Notes under the pieces: generated by a model
What the model saw: only the letters and a program-made list of their open reading frames with translations
Database searches by the model: none
What the model was told of the DNA's origin: nothing
Part shown: piece after piece, positions 24,230-35,500 of the stretch
Numbering within the stretch: the stretch's first letter is position 1
Layout: every line of letters starts with the position of its first letter
Position numbers and translations under genes: made by a program
Origin: Rhopalosiphum padi
Taxonomy: Eukaryota; Arthropoda; Insecta; Hemiptera; Aphididae
Direction: 5' to 3'
Length of the DNA stretch: 64,000 bases
Assembly: GCF_020882245.1 (NCBI RefSeq)
Contig: NC_083599.1
Span: 43,798,748 to 43,862,747 of the forward strand

Positions 24230-25287
24230 CTATATTATTTTATTTTGTGATTTGTTATTGTTTTATTGTAATTAATATAAAATATAAAAATACAATCTCA
24301 TAATAAAAACATTTTGCTAACCATATATTAGATTCTGAGCATTGAATATTTTACTATGATGTGTGTGTTATTTTTTTTTTTATTTTTTTTTTTATTGTGT
24401 GTGATCATTTTCTTAAGCTGTAAGAATGTATTTTATATTTTATTTTTACTTTTCTAATACTGATCAAAATATTTTAAAAAAGAAATCCATTCTAAAAAAT
24501 TGATTTTAATTTTTTTATTTTTTATAGACTAGGTATAGATTTTAAAAAGAATTTGTCTTAAATGTTGGTATCTATATTATTATATTATTATCACTGCAAT
24601 TGAAATCGAAAAATAGTGCATTCAACACTGTGACAATGGACAATTTATAATGTTTACTTCTTATGATAAGTACATAAGTATTAAGTACATAATATTATGA
24701 TATTAAAAAAATATAATATTTCCATTTCATTTATTTCTAAAAAATAAAAATAAATTAAATCCATGTAGTATTGTGGTTATATTAAGTCTACTTACAATTA
24801 ATTTAACATGACTAAAAGTGTCTATAAAATTAAATTAACTGATTACTAACTGCATATTAACATCTTAGAAAATAATTTAACTCGTTATAAAAAATTTAAC
24901 TTAACTTTAACTTTTTCATTAGTCAATGCCCAGCTTTATTAAGGTAGTATTTATTGGTACAGCAAACATCAAAATATTTAGTTTAATGTACAATAATATT
25001 TTGGTATGGTTTTAATAATATAATAATTATTCAAAAAAATGTTTTTAAAAAACTGTATTCGAGGAACCACTATTCCAAATTTCAAATTCATACGTTATAT
25101 CGGTTTTTAAAAAGTAGCGATCAGTGAACGAATCAATATGGGTTTATATGTATATATATAAATTAATAGTTGTTTAGATGGCATGTATATATTATATTAG
25201 TTGTCTTAGTTGTCTCTGTATACTTCTTATATGATTTCAAAATGAGGTACATCGATGCCGATTAGCCCTTGAACTGAGGTACCAACA

Positions 25288-25345
25288 GTGCCTGCCCAAG
25301 ATACGGGCGAACTGGGCGGTTGCCCGGGGCGCTATTTTTACAGGG
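25288..25345. mobile_element. Solo hAT-like transposon end
   Basis: CAGTGCCTGCCCAAG followed by GGGCGAACTGGGCGG and CCCGGGGCGC is strongly GC-rich in an AT-rich setting and begins with the CAGTG typical of hAT ends. No matching inverted end was found within the next few kilobases. Confidence 0.4.
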
Positions 25346-25788
25346 GCGCTTTTAATATATGAATATTTTATAAATTTTAGTGTAATATTTATTCAAATTG
25401 ACAATAATATATCTAAATTACAGAATTATCCATGACAGAATATTCTGTTAAATATTTTTTTTTATGGATTATACGTCACTTTCCAGTTTCTATTACTATA
25501 TTACAAATATTGGTACCGTACCAACATTGCAACTAAAATCGGTATGTAATTTTTTTTCCTGAGGAAAGTCAGGTCATATACGATATAGGTATCTACTTTA
25601 TCTATTTGGTATTTAAGAGTAGGATAAAAATTGGCAAATTATGAAATTGAACTTATATTGTCTAATATGAAAACTTTTTACACAAATATTTATGGATATA
25701 GGTAAATGGTAAATGTATAGGTACGAGTAAATGCTTAACTTTAAGAATATTTCTATAAAAACAATTGTTTTGTTGAAAAATGTTATAG

Positions 25789-25937
25789 TGGGGGAAGAAT
25801 TGGCGCGTATATCCCACGAGTTCAATAGTTATTTAAAACTTCAGGAACGAACTAAACACAACTTATCCTACGCTTTTGCATTACTCTTCAAATTGTTTCC
25901 CAATCAAAGCACCGAGACACTGTTAATATACGAGTAG
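25789..25937 (+). CDS. Candidate terminal exon of a BH3-only (Bim/Bmf-like) protein
   Basis: An AG at 25,787-25,788 after a T-rich tract could be a phase 1 acceptor. The exon runs to TAG at 25,935-25,937, and AATAAA follows at about 26,042. The peptide EELARISHEFNSYLKLQERT aligns without gaps to the BH3 helix of Bim (EELRRIGDEFN-type): the four hydrophobic positions V, L, I and F are in register, the small residue is Ser in place of Gly, and the usual Asp is His. About ten residues on, FALLFKLFPNQS sits where Bmf has its C-terminal hydrophobic stretch. BH3-only proteins bind and neutralise anti-apoptotic Bcl-2 proteins. The exon is more GC-rich than its flanks. No upstream exon was identified; an uninterrupted ORF from ATG 25,731 would give 68 residues instead. 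A chance resemblance remains possible. Confidence 0.4.
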
Positions 25938-26120
25938 GTAGGTATGTACAGTAAAGCAGTGTAAGCAGTTTACAGTAAGCACAATACACTATAGTACCTA
26001 CTGTTTTGACACTATAATACTATATAGCTATTAGACACAGTAATAAAAATAGCTCATAAAAGGAAAATATTAAATTACCATACATTTCGCTATAGGTATG
26101 CCTGCCGTTCGGTATCTACA

Positions 26121-26375
26121 GTCAAACCAGGATTAAGATAATTTTGGGCCCTGGGCCAAACAATTTTAGGGTCCCATAACCATAATCAAAATATTGGTGA
26201 CCCATAAATAAAAATATTTCAGACAAAAAAAATTATATTTATAAATGTATTTCTTACTTTTTTAAATACAAAAATACAAAAAAAAACATACTATTCGCCA
26301 GGGGCCCATTATATTCTTTGATATCCGTTGTGGGCCCGGGGCCATAGCCCCTCCTGCCCCCTCTTAATCCGAGCT
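26121..26375. mobile_element. Small TIR element with GGATTAAGA / TCTTAATCC ends
   Basis: The left end is CCAGGATTAAGATAATTTTG followed by GGCCCTGGGCC. The right end is CCCGGGGCCATAGCCCC then CCCTCTTAATCCGAGC. The reverse complement of the right end matches the left around GGATTAAGA and the GGGCCC blocks. It shares end features with the element at 5163-6131. It has no coding sequence and the target duplication is not clear. Confidence 0.5.
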
Positions 26376-26379
26376 GAGG

Positions 26380-29300
26380 TACAATTCATACCATAAAAAT
26401 ATATACAAGTGTAACTACTTAGTCGTTTTTAAATAAAATTTATAAAAAAAAAAAAAAAAATAGGCTTTAATTTAATCTGCAACTCAAACTGTGAAATGTA
26501 TTTTAGGTAGGTGATTTATTGCTTAAATAATCAAAATTATTTTACTGTTATACAAATATTGTAATTATAATTAACCTATTGAACCATACCGTCTATATCA
26601 TTAGATAACTAGATAATTCTATGCTAGATATGATAACTAGATAATTATAAAGAAATAAATAACAATAACTCATATAAAATGTAGCTAAAAGTTGACAATT
26701 TCTCTATACATTTCTAGTGTTTACTATGTATCAGCTTCCTGTTATCATTTGTTTGAGTTTCGTTTATGCATTATAATGAATACCTTGAGTAAAATAATTA
26801 TTAAGTACTAAAATAATCAACGAGTTTAAGGAACTGATAAATGATAATCAATTTTTTCTCGCGAAACCTAATCGATATAGTAATATTATAGTTGCTCATT
26901 ATTTTTATTTTATAGAATGAATCACAGAATTAACTGCCGTGGTCCGTGGGTCATTAACGAATTACATCAATCACAGGTATTTAGTTAGACTAATTATTAT
27001 ACCTATATCAAAAACCGAAAATTAAAATACTGTTTATTTTGTATCAGGAAGCCTGCGAGGTTATATAACACCGCGCACCGCAAAAGTAATCTGCAAAATA
27101 AAATTTCATAGATTGATAGAATTGCAGCCAAAATAACAAATTAAAAAAATATATATTTATAATACACAAAGAAATTATCCAAGGAATTTAAATACTTTTT
27201 TCAATAGATTTTAATAAATTATCCAAAAAAAAAAAAAAAGTTAACACTAAATTTATAGAAGGTACGTAGTAGTACGTACCTATTATATTTTATTTAGTCA
27301 ATATGTTTGATAAATCAACAACATTTTTAGATTAAGTTAATACCTATATTTAGCATCACCACGTTTCATATATTGTGAGCCGAAAATTTTTTTTTTAATT
27401 GGATACTGTTAATGATATAATTAATATTTCCAATAATGTAATAATTAATATTGATTTGTGTCCTAATGTTAATGCATTTTTGACTATTTTCATTTTTTTC
27501 TAATTTTAAAAAGACCTAAAAATTACTTCTGAAACTCGATGTTAACATGTATAATTTAAATGGTTTTACAGTTTTAAAAAAATCTACCAGGATTTACAGT
27601 TACTGCGGATGATATTATCATGAAAAAAAGTAACTATACAAAAATAACAACGATTGGATTTTATTAACTATATGAAATATATACCTTATTAAACTATAGA
27701 TATTATTAAGCCTTCCAGTATTATTTTGTTAACACGTTGATGGACATGACTGTAAGTAATTACTAATTTGAGTGATATACTTTTATATCTCAATAACTGT
27801 TACAGTTATGGAAAAAATTGTAAGAGCTTTTCTGTTGTAGGTAACTTGTACCTATAACATTATAGACCAAATAAAAATTCAACTAAATTTATATTTTTTT
27901 CACGTTCTTAATTATTTTAATGTACTTAAACGTGCAAGTACAGTTAGGAATGATTAATTTTGTAATGAGGATCATTTAGATATAGCCATATAGGTACGTG
28001 GTATTTTGTAACAATTTTAAATAAATACCTATACAATTATTTTTTTTTATATACATCACCTATATGTTACGCGTTCTCTAGTCTGATGGAAACAACCACA
28101 TCAAATAATCCTGGTTGCGCCACTGGACGTGCTTGTTTAGCCTGTTTAGGTTTACACAGTTTACATATAGCCGGTCGCTGTGTAATTCGAAATGGACACG
28201 GCAATGACGCTCGACATTGTGTAGTCGATATTTTGTCAGTATAATAATAGCCTATATAGATAGGTAGGTATAGGTGGTATAACGTTTATAGGCTGCAATA
28301 ATAGTACTGCGTTACACGACTTGAATAAAACAATGACCTGTACGGTTGATCACCTCGTGCTATAATGTCCGGTAATTTACGACAATTAACAGGTACCACT
28401 ATACGGTTATCTGATAACCATGGTAGGTAGGTACTTAACACCTATAATCCTATTAGTCAGTGAATTTGTTACCAGCTGCAACGTTACAGTATCCGATCAT
28501 AGTCGCGTAAACTGTAAAGCCCGATTTCATTTACAACCGTAACGGCTATAATAATATTCATTGCTTGAATTGGGAAAGCAATAGGAGATGCAAAAGTGTG
28601 AAAAACGTGTGCGTTCCTGAATATTTAAGTGTCTTAGCTAGCAGAGGTGTACGCACTAATATTTTTAAAAAGAAAAGGGACTCCATTCCCTCGCGCCTTT
28701 CTCAGTTCAAGCACTGATAATATTATATGTTATAAGTTAATTTATAATAATAACATATACTTACTCGCGATTTGTCATAACGTGATCATACATTATTTAT
28801 TAAATTCTGATTTTCGAAATTTAAAGTATATATTTAAATACAATACATTTTTTTTCAAATACTTTAATTTTTACACTGTTATAAATTATTAGTTTGATAT
28901 AATTTTTTTTTCCAAACAGTATTTACCCTTCTTTTTTACTGTGCATTATTTAAGCAGATGACTTTTTCAAATTTTTGAACTATCTAAATTAAAATTCAAA
29001 CGATTAGTATCCAAATAAAATAACATTTTTATTGCTAATTAGCATATTAATAATAGTCTGTTAATTTTAAATCTCATTTGTGTATATTCGCATGCAATTA
29101 CCGTTGGTTAGCATAATATATCAAAATATATATCTACCATTATGAGCATAATATTATAATAATAATATAATACAGTTGGTTCACTCGAAGTGTACACTGA
29201 GTTTGCCTATACAGTACGCCTGCTTTGCAATAAACAATCACGGCTGTTATAATAATTATAACTATTATAGCTAGTGTACATTTTTAGTTTTTTTTTATTT

Positions 29301-30270
29301 AGATTATTATTGTATCGCAGTAAAATCTGTTTTCAATGTTTTCCTACTTTCCAATTTTACATTTTTATACCTACATTTTACATACCTACTTACAACCGTT
29401 GATTACAATTAGATACCCGCACCTATTATTGTATATTATGTGAAAACGTTTAATTTTTTTTCATAATTTATAAAATATTTCTAATTTTGAGAGAAGCAAG
29501 TAATACTTATATATTGATTTTACAATAATGCATTATTTGATTTTTTTTAAATTTAAGTAGGTATTTAAGTATAGGTATTCCAAAATTACCATTGAAGTGC
29601 ATAATATGCCATTTTAATTAAAATAAATAAAATTTTATATATTATATAAGCTGTAAAAGTTCAAAATCTATACGATTTATTAACTTACTATTCTGAAATC
29701 GCAAACTATTTTTTTCCACTCTTAAGTGTATTATATGATATATAATTTTTATTTACCATTATGTTGCCATATTTTATTTTCCTCGATTTTACCGAAAAGT
29801 ACTTTTATTAAACTATATCTACTACTAGATTCAATTTCCAATCTTTTTCAGGACAATTTTCAGTCTTATATGCTGCTCTACCATTTGACAAAAATAAATG
29901 TATGTAATAAATAAATTTGTTATTCATCACCGTGAAAGTTTAACACAGACACAACTCCCGAATAAAACTAGGAGAAAACTCATAGGTGCCTCTCTTCGTG
30001 ATAGTGACATATATTGAGTGTTGCGTATAGGTATTTGAGGAACATTTATTTTTTATGCACCCACATTTTAATACGTCGTGCAGCGTAACATTTATTATAT
30101 AAAATTAATATAAGTAAAATATTTGATCAGGTATTGAAATCCATTTAAACGATCAAGGAAATATCGATTGTACCTAATATATATTAATATTGTGATGTTT
30201 ATACACCAATATTAAAAATATATTTTGTTATGATGTATGGACCATCGTTGAACAGTTGTTATACCTATGT
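26380..30270. other. Intergenic AT-rich DNA
   Basis: No gene is supported. The stretch 28,112-28,135 (ATAATCCTGGTTGCGCCACTG) is a probable right end of a hAT element (reverse complement CAGTGGCGCAACCAGGATTA). A partner may be the CAGTCAAACCAGGATTA at 26,119, but the match is partial. The part from 28,070 to 28,560 is somewhat richer in CpG than average and might be regulatory. A small ORF at 28,647-28,892 is not convincing. Confidence 0.45.
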
Positions 30271-30271
30271 A

Positions 30272-30840
30272 CAGGGTGCAAAGAAATAATCAGTACAGTT
30301 TTGAAAGACTATTAAAAAAAAACTACATAACTTACAAAAAAGATGTTAATTTTATTTTATTACATCATGCCGTTTTATACATTAAGTTTTGAAAATTACA
30401 TCAGAAAGATAATAACCCCCCCCCCCCCCCCAGCAGCAGCAATACATTGTTGAAGGTGATTTTTGGAGTTTGATGACCCGATGATAAGATGGTCCTCGCG
30501 CTCATTTGATTTGAGCATTTGTGACTTTTTTTCTACGGGACTATCTGAAAAGAAAATGTTTTTAAACGTCGGCCTCACCTTGGATGAAGAACTTAAAGAT
30601 CGAATTTGGGAAAAAATCACCGCTATACCCGTCGATATGTGCAAAAATGCGGCCGAAAACTTCAAAAATCGCCTTCAACAATGTATTGTTACAGGGGATC
30701 ATCCTCTTTCTGCAGATGTAATTTTCAAAACTTAATTTTTAAAACGGCATGATGTACCAAATAAAATAAAATAAACCTCATTTCTGTAAGTTACTTAATT
30801 TTTTTTAATAGCCTTTTAAAACTGCAGTGTTTGTTCGCCG
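30272..30840. mobile_element. Foldback Tc1/mariner-superfamily element remnant
   Basis: The left arm (30,272 to about 30,460) reversed, and the right arm (about 30,660-30,840), both encode the end of the same transposase. Both read CTTCAACAATGTATTG, then TGATGTAATTTTCAAAACTT or GCAGATGTAATTTTCAAAAC, then AAAACGGCATGATGTA and AATAG.CTTT.AAAACTG. The element is flanked by TA on both sides (30,270-30,271 and 30,841-30,842), as expected for this superfamily. So its two ends are both copies of the original 3' end. A 16-base C-run (30,416-30,431) has expanded in the left arm. Confidence 0.72.
30463..30735 (+). pseudogene. DDE transposase C-terminal fragment (DUF4817-associated mariner-like family)
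   Basis: The 90-codon ORF reads RWSSRSFDLSICDFF, LTLDEELKDRIWEKITAIPV, NFKNRLQQCIV and ends DVIFKT. This is the C-terminal segment of insect transposases of the Tc1/mariner superfamily that carry an N-terminal DUF4817-type helix-turn-helix: P.RS.DL...DFFLWG, a linker, L...I...I..I, N...RL..C....G.H..D.IFK. The DDE catalytic part and N-terminus are missing, so it cannot be active. The terminal stop lies inside the right arm of the foldback structure. Confidence 0.75.
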
Positions 30841-30843
30841 TAC

Positions 30844-31550
30844 CATAGGCGCAACTAGGGGAGGGGGACATGGGTGGCTTAGCCCACCCAGTTTTTGAAC
30901 GTAATTTAATTCTCGAATCTAATATATGTATTATTATCAGTTATAACTAATATGTAATACGTTGCTGTGTTTATTATTAATTAACGCCCGTTAGGGAAAT
31001 TTTACAAAGGTAGATTTACAAAAGAAACATACATAATATTATTATTATTTCAATACAGATAACATATAAATAGTTTACAAAATAATACACAGAACATAGT
31101 AGATGTAAGCACATATTTAATAGTTTTAATTTATAAGACGTTGATAAAATGATTCCTACATGATTTCCTCCCGTTCATAGTTATTACTTATTAGTATTAT
31201 TACTGTAAGGGCGGTTACTTTCCGGCAACGAAAAGGACAGAAGAAGAATATTATATTAATTTAATTAGGTTTAAAAGCTTTGTAACAAACTAATAAAAAT
31301 ATTATATTAATAGCTATGAACTGTATATTTATATTCTTATTCAAATTTATTTAGGTAGCTAGTCTGTAAGTAACAACGTTTTACTTTAAAAGCAACGATT
31401 AACGACTACAGGTAAGTACTTCTAAGCAATAAAAATATAAATGTTAGTGTTAATAATTAATACTAGTGGTGTAGGGGCAAAACCCCCTATGGGTCACTGA
31501 TATCATTAAAATTTAGCTTACCCAGAAATAGAGCTCTAGTTGCGCCTATG
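30844..31550. mobile_element. hAT-type non-autonomous TIR element, 707 bp
   Basis: The ends are CATAGGCGCAACTAG and CTAGTTGCGCCTATG, exact inverted repeats of 15 bp. The 8-base flanks (CGCCGTAC and TGCAGCAC) agree at five of eight positions, so the target duplication is eroded. The subterminal blocks GCTTAGCCCACCCAG and AGCTTACCCAGAAATAGAG also correspond. It lies directly against the mariner remnant. The interior is AT-rich and non-coding. Confidence 0.75.
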
Positions 31551-32349
31551 TGCAGCACTCTATATACCTAATTGGCCGTGGAGAATATATCAATATATCT
31601 ACCTATTTACTATGATTTATGCTAATATTATTAAAATGACCAAAGAAATTTTACACGACGTTGTAAAATTGAAATTGAGACTTCGTATTATAAAAGTTTC
31701 ACTAACTGCAATTTCTTGATTTTTTTCTAAAAGCTGTTTTATAGAAATCTAGACCGACTAAAAAGAACAAGAACCAGGTAGATTATATAATATAATTTAT
31801 TCAGATTCATTGATGATGAAAATATTGAAAATTGTATTTTGATTGTTTATTTACTTTGGAGCGTTTTCTGATAAGGAAATAAGTCAAAAATAATAATGTA
31901 GATGAAAGTGACGATAATAAGAATGGCGAAGAAATATTTGACATGCAAAAAGAAACTAGAATCGCATTAAAAAAAAGTAAAAGTGACTATTCAAAAGTAT
32001 GGTGGTACCGAAAGCTTTCAATTAGTTTCACTATAAACTAAAATTGCCACACTAATTATAGTCTTATTTTGTGTTTATTATATAATATGCAAATTGATTA
32101 CAAATAATAGCATATTGGTTTTTAGATTTTGCAAGCCAATTTCTAATATTATCACTCATTTTTTTGTATATATCTTAATGATATATTTTCAATATCTAAA
32201 AAACGAATTTGTAAGAATTTGCAATAAATACAATTAACTTACAAAATATTGGTATATTTTTCGAATAGATCAGAACTTTATGTAAATAATATTGTTTATA
32301 AAAAAATAAAACTATTCAAATTGAATAATATTTATAAACTATTCAACAC

Positions 32350-32535
32350 CAGAGGCGTGTCCAGCGGGTAGGCCTGGTAGGCCCGGGCCTACCCTTATTT
32401 TTAACCTTTAAGTATACCCAAAATATGCATTTTAAAATTATATTTATATAAGCACACTGAATACTGAATATAAAATGTAACAAATTATTTTTATAACCAA
32501 GTCTGTCCTAAATTTTGGTCCTAGACGCGCCTCTG
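32350..32535. mobile_element. hAT-type MITE, 186 bp
   Basis: It starts CAGAGGCGTGTCCAG and ends CTAGACGCGCCTCTG, an imperfect TIR. The flanks TTCAACAC (32,342-32,349) and TTCAATAC (32,536-32,543) form an 8-bp target-site duplication with one mismatch. It has no coding sequence. GGTAGGCCTGGTAGGCCCGG near the left end is the GC-rich patch that makes it stand out. Confidence 0.8.
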
Positions 32536-35500
32536 TTCAATACGTGTTAATATGTATCAAAATCCGTTATGACTCATAATAAATATTATTAAATGTTAAG
32601 GTTAGTTTTGAAGACGTATGGTACAAGTACCTATACATAAATATTTTAATGTGATGTGAAATACTTGAATAGGAGACAAAGGTACATTATAATAAAATGG
32701 TTCACCACTTAACATAAAGTACATTGAACATACATATTATTTTAATAATACATCATATTGGTAGGTAGGTTACCTACCTATTATAGTGCCGATCATTTTT
32801 TTGCTAGACAGCGGGTATTAGTTGAATATGATTGATATATAAATATAAAAACGTTTTGTCTTATACCTATTTTGCTATAAGTGCTTTTACATTAGTGTTA
32901 ATAAAATAGTTTTAAATATTTGTTCATTTAATTTAGGATTGTTTAACTCAGGAATCCGAACTGTCAGACACTTTTTATAATAGAAAAAACTTCAATCATC
33001 AATAATGATCGTGATTTCTGGTAACAAAGTGGTTATAGTTGATACTTTGAGTGACCAAAAAAAAAAAAAAAATTATCACTACTTTTAATAATAACAAAGG
33101 TAAACAAATACGGGATTTAAAACCGGCACTTAATGATAAAAACGATTTGTTCCTTGTTATAATATAAAAATAAATAAATATAGTTACTTACATTTTGCAC
33201 TTGATATTTAAACTCCTATGTAAATTAATATAGATTTATTTTAAAAATTTTATAAGCATTAGAAATTAATTAGTTTTTTTTTTGTTTTGTGGTGTATACA
33301 ATATTGACAAGAATGCTTATGGCTAATCATACAATTTAAAAACTTAAGACAAGATTCCTCATAAGTTCTTACATCAAATTAAATATATCAAAAATACATA
33401 TGTTAAATGTTTAATAAAATTTTCTAATTAGAAATGTGTAAGATCTTAAATTTTAATTAATATAGGTTCAAAAATTTAAGTTAAGGTTTCACATAAGTTA
33501 TTTTAATAGAAAAATCAAAATCTCAAAATACACATACAGTTGCATAATTTTTTACTATAGATATTTAATCTTCAAATTTTGATAAAATTGCAGGAAACAA
33601 AATCAACTATTTTAATTATTTCGTTATAATTCATAAAAATCATAAAATATTATTTATCATAACTTAAAAATTATCGTTATATTTTATATAATTATTAACT
33701 GTAGACAATAATGACGTTTTTAAAGTATTTAGATTAATTTTAAATTATATTTATGCGACGATCCTATATAATATACCGATCTACTGTACATTTATGTATT
33801 AACTTTACATTAATACTGTTAAAAAACAGTTAGAAATACATGAAATAATATTTTATTATTCGTTAAATCAAAATTGAATACTTATTGCACCAGTATATTA
33901 TAGCTTTAAGCTATAACGAATAAGTTTAAGTATTTAACATTTGGTTTAACGGAAAGGAAGACAAAGGTACTTCACAGTTAATTTGCTTTAAAAAATGAAA
34001 TTTAAATTAATTTTTTTTTTTAAAAACTTAAAAAAATAATCTTTCCTCTCAAAATCATTTTATTATACGTAAAAACAATTTTTTTAAATTTCGAGTTTTA
34101 CTAGAAAACTATTATTGTTCAGCGATTAAAGAATCATCTTATATGTGAGCCGTACGGATTTATTTCATTTTTATTATCCAGGGAATTCCTTATTACGAGT
34201 GGACTAGAGAGGACTAGACGCATAATTAATTATAGGAAATAACCTTTCTCAAATCCGGTGTCGTTATAAACGTGTATATATTAAATAAGTAATATAAACG
34301 AGAATGGGTAATAATGTAATATGTCGTTTATACTCGTTTAATTACATATAGACATACTATACATAATATATTATATTAATACGTGATATAGTGATGTAAT
34401 GCAAAAACCCATAAACTGGCAAGACTTGCACCACGCATATATGATAAGTGTATTTATACAAAGTGAAGCGTTAAATAATAGACTGCACTAATTTATTATT
34501 TAATAAGTCAACTTTTGTGTTTTTGAAAAAAATGTATACGTACAATATAGCTTTATAGCCATAGTTTTTAAATTAGTATAAAATAAATTAAATAACACAG
34601 TTTTCACGAAAATAAAATTTAATACGCGAGTATCAGAATAGACGTTTAGTTTATATGAACAGATAGTAAAATATTGCAATACCACTATTCCACTGAATTA
34701 AATAAAAAGAGCTTATTAAATAAAAACAATGTATGTTATATTTAATATAAAATATTAGTAAGTACTTACATCAACATTTTTAGAAAAGTGTCCTCTGTAT
34801 TTGATGGTATTACATTATGTGGTATTAAAAAAAAAAAAAATACCCACAGTTAAAAATTAGTATTTAATAAATTAATTATTTACTTATTTGTGTAATCATA
34901 TTTGCACCAATTATAATATTATCTACCTACTTCAAACACTTCAAATTACGTTAGAAAATCGTTTTATGATATAAACACAAATTAACAAAGAAAGTAACTA
35001 ACCGAGACAAATTAAAAATGGATCACCTTTTATAATAGAGGATGTTTTGGGTAAGATCGTTGCTTAAAATTAATAAAGTACTCTATAATATAAATTTAAT
35101 AATATAATATACAATAGATTATTGGACGAAGTTAGTGAAGCTTGTATTTTAATAAAACTAATAATAAAACACACACCTGATATTATAAAAAAAATTCTAT
35201 GATAAATAGGAACAAAATAATATGAAAACGTGATGTAGTACTAATACTGTATTAACTGATAGGAAAGTTCAGTGTCAATTAAAAGGAAGATAATAAACAT
35301 AGATTTATAGTTAATATGTTTTAAATGACAGAGGAGTAACTATCCATAAAAAAACCTACAGAAAAAATATTTTATTCGCCCCTAAAATAATAGAAATCAT
35401 ACTGCCTCTATTGCCCCTGCTATAACTATGACACTGATGATTGAACATATTTATTTCAACTCCCTGATCGTCCGGTAAAATTGCTTTTATTGTGTATATA

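Larger units (their letters stand above)
21757..25780. other. ACBD5-like 3' UTR and following AT-rich intergenic DNA
   Basis: Very AT-rich DNA with long T- and A-runs and no well-supported gene. Two items stand out. One is a short exon-like island at 24,165-24,229. The other is a transposon end at 25,288-25,345 (CAGTGCCTGCCCAAGATACG then GGCGCTATTTTTACAGGGGC), which resembles the 5' end of hAT elements and has no visible partner. Confidence 0.5.

Noticed and set aside
30396..30665. 89-codon minus-strand ORF with a glycine run
   Set aside because: It is the inverted copy of the transposase tail with an expanded G-run (glycines), part of the foldback element rather than a gene.
35329..35435. 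Small hAT-like MITE
   Set aside because: The ends CAGAGGAGTAACTATCC and CAGTGTCATAGTTATAG are only loosely similar and the 8-base flanks do not match, so it is mentioned only within the regional description.
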